Below, one piece after another: positions 11,271-23,122 of a stretch of 64,000 nucleotides of DNA. The stretch lies in the NCBI GenBank assembly GCA_038025085.1, contig CM076140.1:19717501-19781500 (forward strand), written 5' to 3'. The notes below the pieces were generated by a model. That model worked only from the letters and a program-made list of their open reading frames with translations. It was not told the DNA's origin and ran no database searches. A program made the translations under genes and the position numbers. Numbering within the stretch: position 1 is the first letter of the stretch; each line of letters starts with the position of its first letter. Source of the DNA: Tetragonia tetragonoides (Eukaryota; Streptophyta; Magnoliopsida; Caryophyllales; Aizoaceae).

Positions 11271-12676
11271 TATTTTTTGGTGGAGTTTCTGGGGCTGTGC
11301 AGCAGCAGATTCATGATATTTTGCATATGGAGGTTGGTTAGTTGCCTGTTAGGTACATGGGAGTACGTTTGACATCAAGATCACTTACTTCTGCAGACTG
11401 TTTGGGTTTAGTTGAGAGGATCACGACAAAAATAAGACCTTGGTCCAGCAAATTCCTTTTGTTATAGCAAGGACACAACTTATTAACTCTGTACTCTTCA
11501 GTTTACACAATTTTTGGGGGTCTATTTTTGTTTTGCCAAAGAAGGTTATCAAACAAGTTGAAACTTTGTGTAGAAATTTTCTCTGGAGTGGCAATGAGAA
11601 TTATAAACAGCCACTTGTTGCTTGGAAAGATCTTTGTCAGCCTAAACTGAATGGAGGGCTTGGATTCAAGGACTTGTATGCTGTTAACACAGCTCTGATT
11701 TTAAAGTTGCTCTGGTGCTTTGCAAACAAAGCAGATGTGTTGTGGGTCAAGTGGATACATGAAGTTTATACAGCTTAGGAATCCTTTTGGGAGATGCAGC
11801 TGTCAACAAATCAGTCATGGTGTTTCAAGAAGCTCCTTAAGCTTAGAGAGCCAGCATTAAAGTGTGTTGATATCCAAAATGGTGAGCCTCACTGGATAGC
11901 TGGTCCCCCTCCTTTTACTACAAAAGCAACATATAAAAAATTGCAACAGGTTACACCCTTGCAGCGCTGGGCTAAGTTTATCTGGGGTAGAAACTGTTAT
12001 CCTAAGCACTCATTTACAACTTGGATTATGATGCAGAAAAAGCTTCCTACAAAAGATAGATTGATAGTCAGTGGTATGAATTTTGGGGCAAGATGTGTGA
12101 TGTGCAATACTGATGATGAATCAAACATTTATTTCTTCCTTGTGATTTTGCAAAAGAGGTGTGGAAAGATATTGGGGGTTATATTCAGTTCAAACCTCCC
12201 CCTGCTAGCTGAGATGCTATGATTGATTGGGGTATGAAACATGTTAGAGGTTCCTCTGCATGTAGATCTATATGTAAAGCTGTTGTCACTGCCTGTTTCT
12301 ACCAAATCTGGGTTGCCAAAAATCATCTAATCTTTAGACAGGAACAGCCTACGGTGGTACAGATCACAACAAGAATTCGTTATGAGATGAAGGTGCAGCT
12401 CAGCAACATTGAGAGAGTAAGGGATACAAAGAAGAATAGGGCGTGGTGCGTAGCTGTTGCCATACAGCCTGTTTTTTCACAGAAAGTATAGATACAGTTT
12501 GTATAGGAGTTGGGAAGTATAGTAGTTTACAGATTGTTTATGTCTTGCTTTAGTAGTTGACAGGGTAGCAAAATGTTAGCTCCCTATATAGATTTGATAT
12601 ACAGATGTCAAGCTCTCCATTGATCATTTTGGTAAGTGAATACAAAGCTCACATTTTACCTAAAAAAAAATAAAAA
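11271..12676 (+). mobile_element. 5'-truncated L1-type LINE
   Basis: A plus-strand fragment encoding the end of a plant LINE ORF2, with stops and frame changes. It covers the RT thumb region (LPVRYMGVRL near 11345, then RNFLWSG and LNGGLGFKDL near 11575-11670) and the zf-RVT region (RWAKFIWG, KHSFTTW, RCVMCN near 11960-12110). A 3' UTR and an A-rich tail (12663-12676) follow. The target duplication AATGTTTGTTCA is at 11259-11270 and 12677-12688, about 12 bp, as expected for target-primed reverse transcription. It landed in the 5' LTR of C; the 3' LTR has the empty site near 57670. Confidence 0.93.
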
Positions 12677-13119
12677 AATGTTTGTTCAACCCATTAGTTA
12701 AAACTAGAAAGTTGGACAAATTGAACCTTGTTTGGAACCGTTGCGTTAATAATTATATTGAATCGATTAGTAAAGGTCGTTGTTGTCAACGGGCGAGTTG
12801 GGTGACTAACACCTTCCTAGCTCGTACTCACGCCCCCAAACTCATTTATGAAGTCAATTTCCCCAATAGGGATTGGGGTGCACAGGAATTGAGTTGACGT
12901 CTTTCTAGACTATCGCCTTGATTCCAAGGTTTCCAAATTACCTTAAATTTGGTGGCGACTTCCGACAATCTTAATCATGTCCCTAATACGAAAGGGAAAT
13001 CTTCATGTGCATTCACACTCAAAGGTTCACGAAAACCCGAACGACCGCGCTCTCCCAGGCTGCCCGGAAACCCGAAGGAAAAGGGGGCGAAAAGGGGAGA
13101 AATATCAGGTAGCCTACAG

Positions 13120-13137
13120 TGGCGACTTCACTGGGGA
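13120..13137 (+). promoter_or_regulatory. Primer-binding site of element C
   Basis: TGGCGACTTCACTGGGGA lies 1 bp after the LTR end. The same 18 bases occur on the minus strand in A (26729-26746) and B (39446-39463). Tat/Ogre elements are usually reported to use tRNA-Arg; I have not matched it to a tRNA. Confidence 0.88.
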
Positions 13138-13487
13138 CATGATTAAGGGGGTGTAACTTGAAAATCGATTCATAGTCATTATTTTTGCTTGGTTCACTAC
13201 CTTGAGTGTTCTTATTATTATTTTGTGACTTGTCATTCATCTATTAATTTGCATTCATTGCATTCATGTGCATGCGCTTGTGTGACTTCCGAGCTTGTTT
13301 TTACAAGTTCAAAATAGGTTTTAGCCAACGGAGTGTGGTGAAGTGCCTTGGTGAAAATCCACTCGATTCTTCTTTGCCAAAAAACATGGATCCCCCCACC
13401 TCATGTACCTTCCTACGCATTCGTCCATTGGACGAGTAGGATAACTAGAATGCCTCACATTGTCGCGCATCCCACGGATTGTAGTAC
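13138..13487 (+). other. Leader of element C, first part
   Basis: Untranslated leader, cut at 13487 by element A. The last five bases (AGTAC, 13483-13487) are the target duplication of A; the leader resumes at 41757. Confidence 0.75.
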
Positions 13488-15020
13488 TGTAAGAACCCTC
13501 GCCTCTCCGGCACTCCGTGGCGGAATTTAATCTTTGGATTGGAATTAATGGTTCTTAAATAATACGTCAATATGCAATTTAAATTAATTATGGGGAATAA
13601 CAATTTGCAAATAAAGAAGCAGCCACCAATTTTTAGGGAACAATTGGAAACCATCAAAAAGTGCACCCAATTCCTATTGGGAATTGACTCATGCCCATGG
13701 GGACTAAATATTGAGTTCGGGGGTGTAGGTACAAAATAAACAAAACGAATCTCATCTAAATTGCCCGTATAAACGGCCTCTACTAAGCTTATCCATGCCA
13801 AATATTTATTTACGCTATATGGTTCCAAATAAATCCGGTCGTCCAAGATCCTAAATTAACTAGGCGGGTTAGAGATAACCAAATTACCTATGTTATCACT
13901 TTGCACAATTTATATCCAATTCACATGTATACTATTATCAAGCATAAACAAGATATAAGAACAATAAATTGACGCTCCAACCTATCGTACTTTGCTAAAC
14001 GCGCCAAATATTGCATATGCACATCAATAAATTGTTAGTAACTGCAAAGGAAGAACAATGCAAAGATATCAACTTTATGCTAAAATACACCTATGAGGTT
14101 GCTAGATGCATGCAAAAACTATTAAAAGATGCAAACTTGCATAAACTAATAAAAAGATGCTAACTTTAAATTAACTAATTATGCATAATTATGTACAAAG
14201 ACCCAAACATGCAGATTTACTCAACCATAATCAAAAGCTAAATAAAACATGATTAATAGACAATAAATAAGAGATTTAATAAAGAATTTAGGCCCTCAGG
14301 ATGGTTAACCTAGACGTTCTATTCGAATGGGACTAGTAGAATTGGAATTGCTCTTCAATCTTGGGTGCTAGGTTAGGTGACATGCTTGCTTGGGTCTTCA
14401 AAAATCTGAATTCTCTTTGATTTGGGGAAAATATGTGCTCTCAATGCTCTCAAAATTATGAACTGACCAACCTCTCTCAAAAGAGGGTGAAAAGGAGTAT
14501 TTATAGAGTTAGGGGACAGAATTAGGGGCTTAGAGTAAGAAACCCGGCGCCAAAACTCGGCCCAGCCAAAAAATAGGCCCAGCGGCCACACGGAAGGCAG
14601 CTGGGGCCAGCGGCTGCCGCTGGGCCTAGGGGCTGCCCAGAAGGCCCCCGCTGTCATGCGTGTGCCGCCGGACTGACAGTGTCAGCCGCTGGGCCCGGAG
14701 GCGCGTGCGTGCCTAGTGTTTTTTGACTTTTTGTGCCCAGTATATTACAAAATTGCCCTTGGGTTGACCCAGGGGGTCGGGATTAAGCGGTTTTGACCCA
14801 AATTTTCGAGACGCGATATCTCTTGATCCAGGAGCCTGATTGAGGCAAGGTCAAAGGCGTTGGAATCCTTATAACAAGGGCTATCCAAAGACTGAGGTTT
14901 CAAGGAATTTGGTCTAGATTTCCGAGCAATGTCATTTTCTACTTACGTCCATGTTAATCCATTATCATCATCATCGGGCGTTGCGGTGCCAGGCGATGAG
15001 AACCGATTAGGGTGTCTACA
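13488..15020 (-). repeat. 3' LTR of element A
   Basis: Plus-strand ends TGTAAGAACCC and GGGTGTCTACA. The first 290 bp differ from the other copy at about 11 sites by eye. In minus orientation an array of CAGCGGC/GCCGCTG half-sites (14700-14577) is followed by a TATA box (CTCTATAAATAC, 14509-14498). The other LTR (40780-41756) has about 60 bp more in this array. Confidence 0.92.
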
Positions 15021-15034
15021 GAAGCCCCCACTTT
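15021..15034 (-). promoter_or_regulatory. Polypurine tract of element A
   Basis: On the minus strand AAAGTGGGGGCTTC, directly before the 3' LTR. B has AAAGTGGAGGCTTT and C AAAGTAGGGGCTTC at the same place. Confidence 0.85.
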
Positions 15035-15159
15035 GGCTGAGCTTGTGAAAGCGAAGGTCAAAGTATTTGCTAAAAATGCCTGCTGTTTTTTTGTTTGAAA
15101 ATGCTTTATGTTAGAAAGTAAGAAGGAGTAGACTCCTGACCGCCTGTGGTCAGGGTTAC

Positions 15160-15362
15160 CTGGTTTGCGGGTGTTAACGCGATGCTAATTTTAATAGCTT
15201 CACCATCAAAGAGCGTTGCGTAGCTCTGCTTTGCGGGTGCCAATATGACGCTAATTTTAATAGCCTCAACATCGAAGAGCGTTGCGTAGCTCTGCTTTGC
15301 GGGTGCCAACGTAACGCTCATTTTATAGCCTCAACATCGAAGAGCGTTGCGTAGCTCTGCTT
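15160..15362. repeat. 3' UTR tandem repeat of element A (about 70 bp, 3 copies)
   Basis: Three imperfect copies containing TTGCGGGTG, ACGCTNATTTTA, ATCGAAGAGCGTTGCGTAG. The unit keeps one frame open on the minus strand for part of its length, but no ATG-led gene is evident. It sits between the polypurine tract and the PMD promoter, where B and C carry unrelated tandem repeats. Confidence 0.8.
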
Positions 15363-15629
15363 CAGTGATGCATATGTGCTGGAAAATTGTGCCTGCAAAA
15401 AATTGAATAAAGTGCCTGTACCAGCAAAAATTAGATGGGATGCTTGTGCCTGCGAAAACAGATGATACCAGGTCCCTAGGATAGGAAACCAAGTTGTGGG
15501 GGCAAAAAAGTCAGTTTAGGTGACATGCCCGAATCTCCCGGTATTCTAATGGTCGAGAAATGCAATCTCGCGTGGAATTTGAACTTGCGGGCCTGCCCTG
15601 TGAGAGGCGGAAGAGAAAAAAGGTTCAAC

Positions 15630-15800
15630 GGCCATGTGCAGGGCCGCCGAGCGCTGCGCGGCCTTATCGGGCCTGCTCAGCGGCTCAGATGACAGTGCGG
15701 GGGTGCTGAGAGGGGCCGCGCGGCCTGGCGGCTCTGCTGCCGGGGCCAGCGGCTAAGCCGCTGAGCCTGGGCGGCCTTGAACCGGGCCGCGGGGCCGGTT
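15630..15800 (+). promoter_or_regulatory. Putative PMD promoter of A: CAGCGGC/GCCGCTG array
   Basis: GC-rich stretch with CAGCGGC, GCCGCTGAGC, GCGCGGCC and similar half-sites in both orientations, then a CT-rich stretch (15870-15900) and the ATG at 16113. I see no TATA box. The half-sites match those in the LTR of A and upstream of its DUF7745 gene (18755-18945). Confidence 0.5.
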
Positions 15801-16112
15801 CAGAGGCGCGGATGGGGTTTAATTTGGGGAAGAGCCGAATTTTGGGTCATTTCTTCCCAAAAATTCGAGACTCTCTCTCTCTACCTCCATTGTTGCCCAA
15901 ACTTCATTTCTTGCTAAAAATTGCTCAAATTTGCTCCTTTTTGCTTGCATTTGCTTGCTTTTGCATAATCTTTGCATAATTTGAAGTTTATTTGTGATTT
16001 CTCACAAATTTGGGGTGAATTTGAGAGTGGGTTTTTGAAACCCTTGGAGAGAGAAAATCTTGTCTTCTCCATTTTTGCTTGTTGTTCTTGCTTGCTTTGC
16101 TCATCCTTCTTC

Positions 16113-18302
16113 ATGGCTCCAAAATTGGCAAGGAAGAGGAGTTGGAGGACCGAAGTGCGGGAGGAGGTCGAAGAAATCGACATTTTCACCAAGACTTTTC
16201 CTTCTCATGTGAAGCCTTCAAAGAGGAAGCCCAATGTGGCTTTTCCTCAAGATCGATACACCCGGTCGGACAGGATGCCCGACATTGTTTGGGATCGATC
16301 TGAGTTGCTTTTCCGACCGGTGACTCATTTGAGCTCTCGGGCTTCCAAGTTCGTGGTAAACCTCAAATTTTGAATTCATAGTTTTATGCATTGAATTTTA
16401 GCTTATATGCTTTGCCTTGAGTTTGAATCTGTGTAGAAATTGTATGCAATTGTCAAGTTTGTAGCGCATGTGATCTTACGCGACTTGAACGAACTTAGAA
16501 ATATGCCTAGGACTGTACATTTGATTGAAATGTGAACCTAAGGGGTTGCGAATTGATCATAGGAACCCGATGGGAATTTGAAGGCCCATGGCAACTATGG
16601 CTCTGCAGTGAGGCTTTTTAAAATCTTGTCCAAAGAGGTGCAGAATGCGGTTTTGAATGCGGGGTTTGGGCCCTTTTGAAAGCGGCGGACTCGGTTGAGT
16701 GAGTCAAAAGGTGTATTGTCCGCTTGTCTTTGGAGCATTTTTGGGATACTACCAACACGTTCCATTTCCCTAATGGGGAGATGATGATCACTCCCTTGGA
16801 GTTTGCTATGTTGACCGGGGTACCTTGCGTGGGTATGCCCGTTTTCTATGACGTTTCCATTTGTAAGCGTAAGGCGGAGATGGTGGAGCTTTTCGGTCCT
16901 TAGGGGAACACTTGGGGTCACTATTACAGTTCCTATAGCGAGCTTTTCGCTGCTTTGAAGGACACGAGGTATAAGAGAAATACCTCGGTGGAGCAAAAGG
17001 CGAGGATGTTCATCGCCTACCTAGCATCTAGGGCGGTGGACCGCCAGAGGATCCTGATTGCGGGTCCGTTCTCTTTTCAGTGGTACTTAGGAGAGCGGAT
17101 CTTCCATCCGGTTTATCCTAACGTGGCGGGCTCGAGGATTCCCTCGGATCCTCCCTCGACCATGTTCTTGGTGAGGTGCTTGTCTCGCGAGCAGGTTGCG
17201 GAGGACATGGTGGGCTCGGATGCTATGCGGTATTTGAGGGAGCCTGCGGAGGACCTCGCGGGGCACTACGAACAGTTCCGCCGTGATCGCCTCATGCCTT
17301 CATTTGTGGGTTTGAAGGTAAGAATTTAATGTTTTGATATTCTATGCCTTTCTTGTTTTGTTGGATGCTAACTTACTTTTCTTTGTAGGAGCCTCGAGTT
17401 GACGCCATTGATGTGGATTTCCCGGACATGCGGGTCCGAGGTCGGGACTATGGCGGGAAGGAGTGTTGGGGGAAAGTCCCCATGACGGAGGACCTTGATG
17501 AGGACATCCAGGGCCTTCCTCTTCCAGTTGGGCATCCAGGGGTAAACTCGTAATTTTACTAATATGTGCGATGCTTTGTCGTTTTGCATGCTTGTACTGA
17601 CTTTTCTTTGCGTAGCTTGACCGTGAGCAGTCCGGGAAGGTCTTCAAGATGATGCATGCCATGAAGTCCTGGATATCCCGGGCTCTTTCAAAGGGTACTT
17701 GCTCAAGAGTTGACTTGGACAAGGTAATCTTGATTTTGCATTTTCAAAGTTACATGCTTCGAGAAATGTATCTTATATATTTGGTGGGCTGCAGATTGAG
17801 TACCGTCGACCCCTTCCTCGTCGGTCACGACAAGTAGTATTGTCAGATGATGAGGTCGTGAGCTCTCCTTAGCGTAGCCCTTCGCGAGAGGAGCCCTCGG
17901 AGGGAGAGTCCTAGGAGAGAGAGTGTGCCTGCACATCGGACAGACCATCCTGGTGGGAGTAGGATGACTCCGTTTGTGGAGCCTACTCCTATGCCTATGT
18001 CGATGTATCCTTCTTATTTCGGGTATGCGGGGTATCCTTCATATGGCGGTCTTTATTACCAACCTCCTGTCCCTGCTCCTATGATGCCTACCATGCCTCC
18101 TCGTTCTTCGCGGGGGTATGATTCGAGTTATGCTAGGGAGGGGTGCTCGTACCGGGAGCATGCCCGACATTCTTCCTTTGACCCTAGCCAGGTCGTGGCG
18201 TCGATCTTTGGTGACGAGCCGCGGAGATCGGAGGATCACTTTGAGGTGCTCCGTATGGATGCTGGTGCGGGTGATGATTTTTATGATAATGTATTTGTGT
18301 GA
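16113..18302 (+). pseudogene. Plant mobile domain (PMD) gene of element A, antisense to pol
   Basis: Five exons by GT-AG rule: 16113-16355, 16609-17317, 17389-17541, 17616-17723, 17795-18302. Exon 1 starts MAPKLARKRSW, basic and like the start of the C copy (MAPKL). Exon 2 holds the PMD core (FWDTTNTFHFPNGEMMITP, LEFAMLTGVP). It then jumps from MFIAYL to RILIAGPFSFQWYLGER, lacking roughly 150 residues present in B. Exon 5 ends in a Pro/Met/Tyr-rich tail. There is a frame change early in exon 2 and stops near 16903 and in exon 5, so it is broken. PMD proteins of plants (MAIN/MAIL family) act in the nucleus in silencing and genome stability; the role inside a retrotransposon is unknown. Exon ends are inferred from splice motifs and alignment to B and C. 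Confidence 0.75.
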
Positions 18303-18750
18303 AATACATTCTGAACATTTGTGTTGAACAAACATTCGGATTTTACCTGTAAATATTGCTTATTTATTGGTCCCAGCATATAATTAGGCTAAATGCGAAT
18401 GCATAAGTAGTCAAGCAAAAGCGCAAGCAATAGCCATGTAGCAAAAAATGGTACAACCAAAAAGTTAAAATTGGGTGTACCCTATCCCCCCCAAAAAAAA
18501 AATGAAAAAAAGAAAAGGGGTGCAAAAATGAAATGAAAATAATAAGTAAAAAGGGATTAGTAAAAGACATAAAAAGGAAAAGATGATAATCATCCAAAAA
18601 GAAATAAGGAAATTATGCAGCTTCCATAAATAATAAGGAAATAATAGAAAATAGAAATAATAGCGAAAATAGGAAATTGAGCCAAATTGGAGTCCAAAAC
18701 CGTTAAGGAAAGTGTCAAAAACCGGAGAAAAAAGGGTTGTCTCGAGAAAA
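18303..18750. other. A-rich spacer of element A
   Basis: A/T-rich low-complexity DNA between the PMD stop and the DUF7745 promoter. Hydrophobic minus-strand frames here are products of the T-rich composition. B has an A-rich spacer at the same place (32834-33230). Confidence 0.6.
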
Positions 18751-18754
18751 TAGC

Positions 18755-19002
18755 CTGGCGGCCAAAGGGAGGCGTCCAGCGGCACGCGCGAAGGAGCGGG
18801 GGGCAAAAATAGGGGCCGCCAGACTCAGCGGCTGTGCCGCTTGGGCTCTGCGGCCTGCCGTTGAAACTCAGCGGCTGGGCCGTTTGGCCTTGGCTGCACT
18901 ATCGAGGCCGCTGAGCCTTCAGCGGCGGTCCCAGGGGCTGCTGAAGCCCCTTTTTGACGGGTTGCCTTATTTTTTCGTCTTTTTCGTGCTAGCCCTATAT
19001 AA
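18755..19002 (+). promoter_or_regulatory. DUF7745 promoter of A: AGCGG/CCGCT array plus TATA box
   Basis: 18775-18945 contains at least four inverted pairs of CAGCGGC/GCCGCTTG-type half-sites. TATATAA (18996-19002) follows about 50 bp later, and the start codon position of the DUF7745 gene (19100) about 100 bp after that. B and C show the same order and spacing. Confidence 0.65.
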
Positions 19003-19099
19003 CCCTTGGGTTAGTCCGGTTTTGGGACATCACCTTCATAATTTACTAGTAATAGAGAGCTTTTTAGAGAGAGAAACCTCCCCATTAATCTAGATTTCA

Positions 19100-20642
19100 A
19101 CGATAACAAGCTTTGAAGTTAAATTTGATAAGTGGTTACGATCTATGACCCCCAAAGAGAGGATGAGACTTGTGCCTTTCCATTTGAATGCTCTCTTCCA
19201 CTTGAAGCAAGTTCAAATCGTTTGGAACCTTCTCGAGGCCGTCGTTGAATTTTGGGATGACAAACTCCATGTTTTTAGATTTGGGTATAATGAATTGTGC
19301 CCTCTTCCCGAAGAATTTGCCGACATACTTGGATTCCCTCATGATCAAGCTCCCACTACTCCATGGCTCGGGGCCAACCTTGAAGGTTACTATAAAATGT
19401 ATCTTGGCCTATCCCCAACACAAGCCTCCTCCGTTGCAAGGAGCGGTGAGCTAGACCTCAATGGTGTGATTGACATCTTTTTCCCCAAGGTAAGGGATGA
19501 TCGCGATGAGACGTATTATAGACGTGCTTTTATCTTATGTCTCTTGCATAGGTACTTCTTTGTTGGTGGAGGTAATAATGGTAAAACTTGTATGTTTAGA
19601 ATTGTTGAGCAAATTAAAAATGATTTTACCCCTATGTCTCTTGTTCTTGGTGAAACTTTAATTTGCTTGGACCGCAAGAAACAAGAGCCGTCGTCTTGTG
19701 GATGGACGGGAAGCCCTCTTCTCCTTCAAGTGAGTGCTTGAATAAATTGCTTTGATAAAGTTTGAATCTTTAATGGAAATCTAACTTTATGTTTTGCCTT
19801 GTTGGTTTTTTTTTTAGATATGGCTCCTGGAGCATATGTGCTTCATTGAGAGGTCGGCTAATGCGCTCAAATATCAACCAAAGTAGTTTCCTGCTCGTCG
19901 GAGGCTTTATTATGAATCCACCATTGATGAGTGGCGCGGGTACCTTAAAGCTTGCCCTTTGCTAAGATGGACTGTCAAGTGGTGGGGCCTAAAATCAGCA
20001 ATCGAATGTAGCAAGGAAACGGGATATTATCAAGTGCTTGGCCTTCATAATTTGACTTACATATTTCCTAGCCGTATCATGCGGCAATATGAGAAACGCC
20101 AAATTATCCCACAAAAGGAAAGTGTTGCTCCTGCTACACGGGCTTTGACAATTAGCATGGCGAGATCCTGGGAGTGTGCATGGGATCGTCGCCCTAAGTG
20201 GACTATTACTCACATCAAGGCCCCTACGGCCATATCTTCGGCTTATGAAACTTGGATGGACTGTAAGACCGCGGAGGGCCGTCGTACATGCAGGAAATCC
20301 GAACAGGGCGATCTTAAGGCCCAATCGGTCAAGGCTAGCTTAAGGCTTTCCAACGCTAATGATCCTAAAGGGAAGGGTAAGCAGAAGGGAGTCAAGCATG
20401 TGAAAAGTGTCCTCAACCCGAAGGCCAAGAAAGCTTTAGCAAAGATTACTACCAAACCGCAAGCGGAGCCCCAAATTCGGGCCAATGATCATGAGGCCTC
20501 CTCAAGCGTCCCTCTAATGGAGGTTGAAAAAGAAGAGCCTTTGGTTCGAGAGAGATGGGCTCCCAAGGAATGCGAAGTGGAAGGCCCAAAGGTAGGTGAG
20601 CCCATGGAGGATGCAGTCCCTACCACCGAAGCTACGGAGTAG
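19100..20642 (+). pseudogene. DUF7745-like gene of element A, antisense to pol
   Basis: Two exons: 19100-19729 and 19818-20642, with an 88-bp intron (GTGAGT...TTTAG) in phase 0 between LLLQ and IW. The start ATG seen in B and C is ACG here (19100-19102), and an in-frame TAG (19884-19886) interrupts exon 2 where C has a Gln codon. The protein has the order PFHLNALFHLKQ, FWDDKLHVFRFG, ELCPL, LGLSP, RAFILCLL, VLGETL, FPSRIMRQY, then a Lys/Gly-rich basic stretch and an end with NDHEASSS...VRERWAPKE. This matches the plant family I know as DUF7745, often found next to Tat-type gag-pol. Function unknown; the basic tail suggests nucleic-acid binding (inference). It converges with pol, whose stop is at 21096. 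Confidence 0.82.
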
Positions 20643-20893
20643 TCTATTAAGGAAATATTCTTTTGGAGCATGTCTAGCTTAGGATTGCCTTTTATTTGCT
20701 TTAAATTCAATAAGCGTGATGTGCCCCTTCTTTAGATTTAGATTTAATTTTTGCCTTAATATTTTGGGAATTGCCAAGTCTTTGTTATGGACTTTATTAT
20801 TATTATTTATGAAGACATGCTCATTTTAATATTGCAACCTTGTGTTTATTATATGCATATATTTTAACAACTTTTGAACGCGAATATGATGAA

Positions 20894-20962
20894 GGGGCCA
20901 GGCCCAATTGCGATTAGGCTGTCCTACGTATCCTTTTAGGGAAATCAGGCCGCTCGTAGTTC
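20894..20962 (+). promoter_or_regulatory. Conserved non-coding block between convergent genes (A)
   Basis: Contains GGGGCCAGGCCC, TCCTACGTATCC and GGGAAATCAGGCC in this order. The same words in the same order occur at 34961-35023 (B) and, reversed, at 49350-49413 (C), always between the DUF7745 stop and the integrase stop. Purpose unknown; a shared 3'-end, packaging or priming signal is possible. Confidence 0.6.
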
Positions 20963-20991
20963 TTATCCGTTTTTTTTTAACATTAAGTCCC

Positions 20992-20992
<1 letters not shown>

Positions 20993-21040
<48 letters not shown>
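20993..21040. repeat. Poly(T) tract
   Basis: About 48 T in a row between the convergent genes of element A. Confidence 0.95.
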
Positions 21041-21095
21041 CGGGATTAGGTGGCCTTGTATGGGCCTCTTGAAAGTGCTATATTGGGTGTCTTGC

Positions 21096-21763
21096 CTAAG
21101 CATAGAACCTCTTTAATTGATCCATGTTTATCCATTGACTAAACTCGATCCCGTCCAAATCTGCCAATCTTGCGGCGCCACCCGTTAAGATCTTTGTAAT
21201 AATAAACGGGCCTGACCAGTTGGGTCTAAATTTGCCTCTTGGGTCAGTGACATTGGCCCTTACCTCTTTAAGTACCAAATCTCCAATCTTAAGGTCTCTC
21301 ATTTTGAGCCTTTGGCTAAAGTGCTTGGTTAGTCTCCTTTGATAGACTCTTACGTTGTGCAAAGCCTGTAACCTTTTCTCATCTAGTAAGACTAATTGGT
21401 CATAGCGGGCTTGGACCCAATCCACTTCTGGAATTTGACTTTCTAAAACGATCCGTAGAGATGGGACCTCTAACTCAATTGGCAATACGGCTTCCATTCC
21501 GTAGACCAAAGAGTATGGCGTTGCTACCGTCGAAGCGCGCACCGACATTCTGTAAACCCAAAGTGCGAATGGCAACTTGTCAGGCCAATCATGATAATTC
21601 TCGGACATTCTTTCGATGATTTTCTTGATGTTTTTGTTAGCCGCTTCTACTGCGCCGTTAGTTTGCGGCCTGTAGGGAGACGACTTTCAATGCTGGATCT
21701 TAAACTGGGTTAAAAGCTCAATTACTTCTTTCATGAAGTGTGACCCATTATCACTGATGATTT
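21096..21763 (-). pseudogene. Integrase C-terminal half, element A
   Basis: Minus-strand pol end. It begins within the integrase core at EIISDNGSHF (second catalytic Asp), with an in-frame stop after FKIQH near 21690, then PYRPQTNGAVEAANK (catalytic Glu). The C-terminal domain (YSLVYGMEAVLPIE, DPRGKFRPNWSGPF) ends at 21096. The zinc HHCC domain and first catalytic Asp are missing: the sequence upstream of 21763 is the start of RNase H, so a deletion has joined the two. Compared with B and C about two thirds of the integrase remains. Inactive. Confidence 0.88.
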
Positions 21764-23120
21764 CTTGGGCTAGGATGGCCCCCATTGACGTTTCCATGAC
21801 TCTATGGTAGAGGATTAGAGGCATGCCTGGAGTGGGCGGTACTAGAACGGGTGGTTCGGACAAATAGGCTTTAATTTTGTCAAAGGCTTTTTGGCATTAT
21901 TCGTCCCATTCTGTCTTTACCTCGTTTTTGAGTTCCTTGAATATGGGCTCACAAGTGATGGTCATCTCGGAAATGAACCTGCTAATGTATTGGATCCTCT
22001 CTATAAAGCCTTTTATTTCTTTTTCTGTTTTTGGAGGTGGCATGTGTATTATGGCTTTGATCTTGGATGGATCAATTTGGATTCCTCTAGTACTTATGAC
22101 AAATCCTAGAAGTTTGCCGGATGTAACTCCAAATGCGCACTTTCTGGGATTAAGCCTCATATTGTACTTCCTAAGTCTGTCGAAGAACTTTTGAAGCGAG
22201 GGTACATGCCCTTCCATGTCTTTAGACTTTATGATCATGTCTTCTACGTAAACTTCAGCCTCTTTATGCATCATATCGTGGAGCAGGGTTGTCGCAGTTC
22301 TTTGGTATGTGGTTCCTGCATTCTTAAGCCCAAATGTCATTACTGTGTAGCAATAAGTGCCCCATTGCGTGATGAAAGTGGTTTTCTCTTCATCCTCTTT
22401 GGCCATCAGGACCTGTTTACATCCTGCGTACCCATCCATGGACGATAGGAGGGCGTGTCCAGTAGTATTATCTACTAGAACATCTATATGGGGTAACGGA
22501 AAGTCATCTTTTGGGCTAGCCTTGTTCAAATCCCTAAAATCTACACACATTCGGACCCGTCCGTCCTTTTTTGGGACTGGGACGATGTTGGCTACCCAAT
22601 CGGGGTAATCGGCCACTCTTATGAAGCCTGCATCTAGTTGTTTTTGGACTTCCTCTTTGATCTTAAGAGCCCATGGCTTCATTCTTCTTAACTTTTGTTT
22701 GACTGGTTTGCAGTCGGGCTTTAACGGGATGGTGTGCTGGGCAATGTTGCGGTCTATGCCGGGCATGTCCTTGTAGGACCAGGCGAAAACATCCGTATAA
22801 TTCTTTACGAGTGTTACGAATTGTTCGCGTTCATTAGATGTTAAAGACAAGCCTATTTGCATGTGGCAAGGCTCATCATTATTTGCAATATTTATTGTCT
22901 CTGTTTCTTCGACTATTGAAGTCTTTCGCTCATGTTCGATTAATGCTTTAATGACTTCTTTTGGCAATTCCGTTATATCTTCTGAATTATTAGCAATGAG
23001 GCAATCCGAGTAAGCAAAATTGACACTCATAATATTAATAGAAGCAGACAATACATCAATGAGGTCATCACTAAGGACCTTAGCAACAACAGGAATAGAC
23101 TGGGGTGGACTACCCGACAC
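21764..23120 (-). pseudogene. Reverse transcriptase with RNase H stub, element A
   Basis: Minus-strand RT frame 23120-21897 plus a short RNase H start. Motifs in order: WVANIVPVPKKDGRVRMCVD, FRDLNKASPKDDFPLPHID, TFGLKNAGTTYQR, and the catalytic box at 22250-22239, which reads YVED where the family has YVDD. The change of the catalytic Asp to Glu would be expected to cripple polymerisation. After GFIERIQYISRF a stop (WDE*) breaks the frame; the RNase H portion (VLVPPTPGMPL, METSMGAILAQ) then ends abruptly at the junction with integrase. Both RNase H domains of the Tat type are therefore lost. Confidence 0.9.
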
Positions 23121-23122
23121 TT

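Larger units (their letters stand above)
10181..13118 (+). repeat. 5' LTR of element C
   Basis: Starts TGTAGACACC and ends GCCTACA; matches the 3' LTR 56547-58108. Its extra length is the LINE at 11271-12676 plus its 12-bp target duplication; without these about 1520 bp remain. The 3' LTR holds an extra local duplication around 57466-57560. Near the end lies a block with GGTGACTAACACC and CACGCCCCC words whose complement is also present in the LTRs of B. Confidence 0.92.

Noticed and set aside
11440..12491. Possible host gene with RT-like and zinc-like parts
   Set aside because: A-rich tail, 12-bp target duplication and the empty site in the 3' LTR of C show that it is a truncated LINE.
12682..12897. 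71-codon frame also found at 57672-57887
   Set aside because: LTR copies of element C; no start context or domain.
13445..13846. 133-codon minus-strand frame, repeated at 26726-27106
   Set aside because: Both lie in the two LTRs of A; the repetition reflects LTR duplication, not a gene.
18364..18806. Hydrophobic minus-strand frames
   Set aside because: Shadow of A-rich spacer DNA; no domain, no conserved counterpart.
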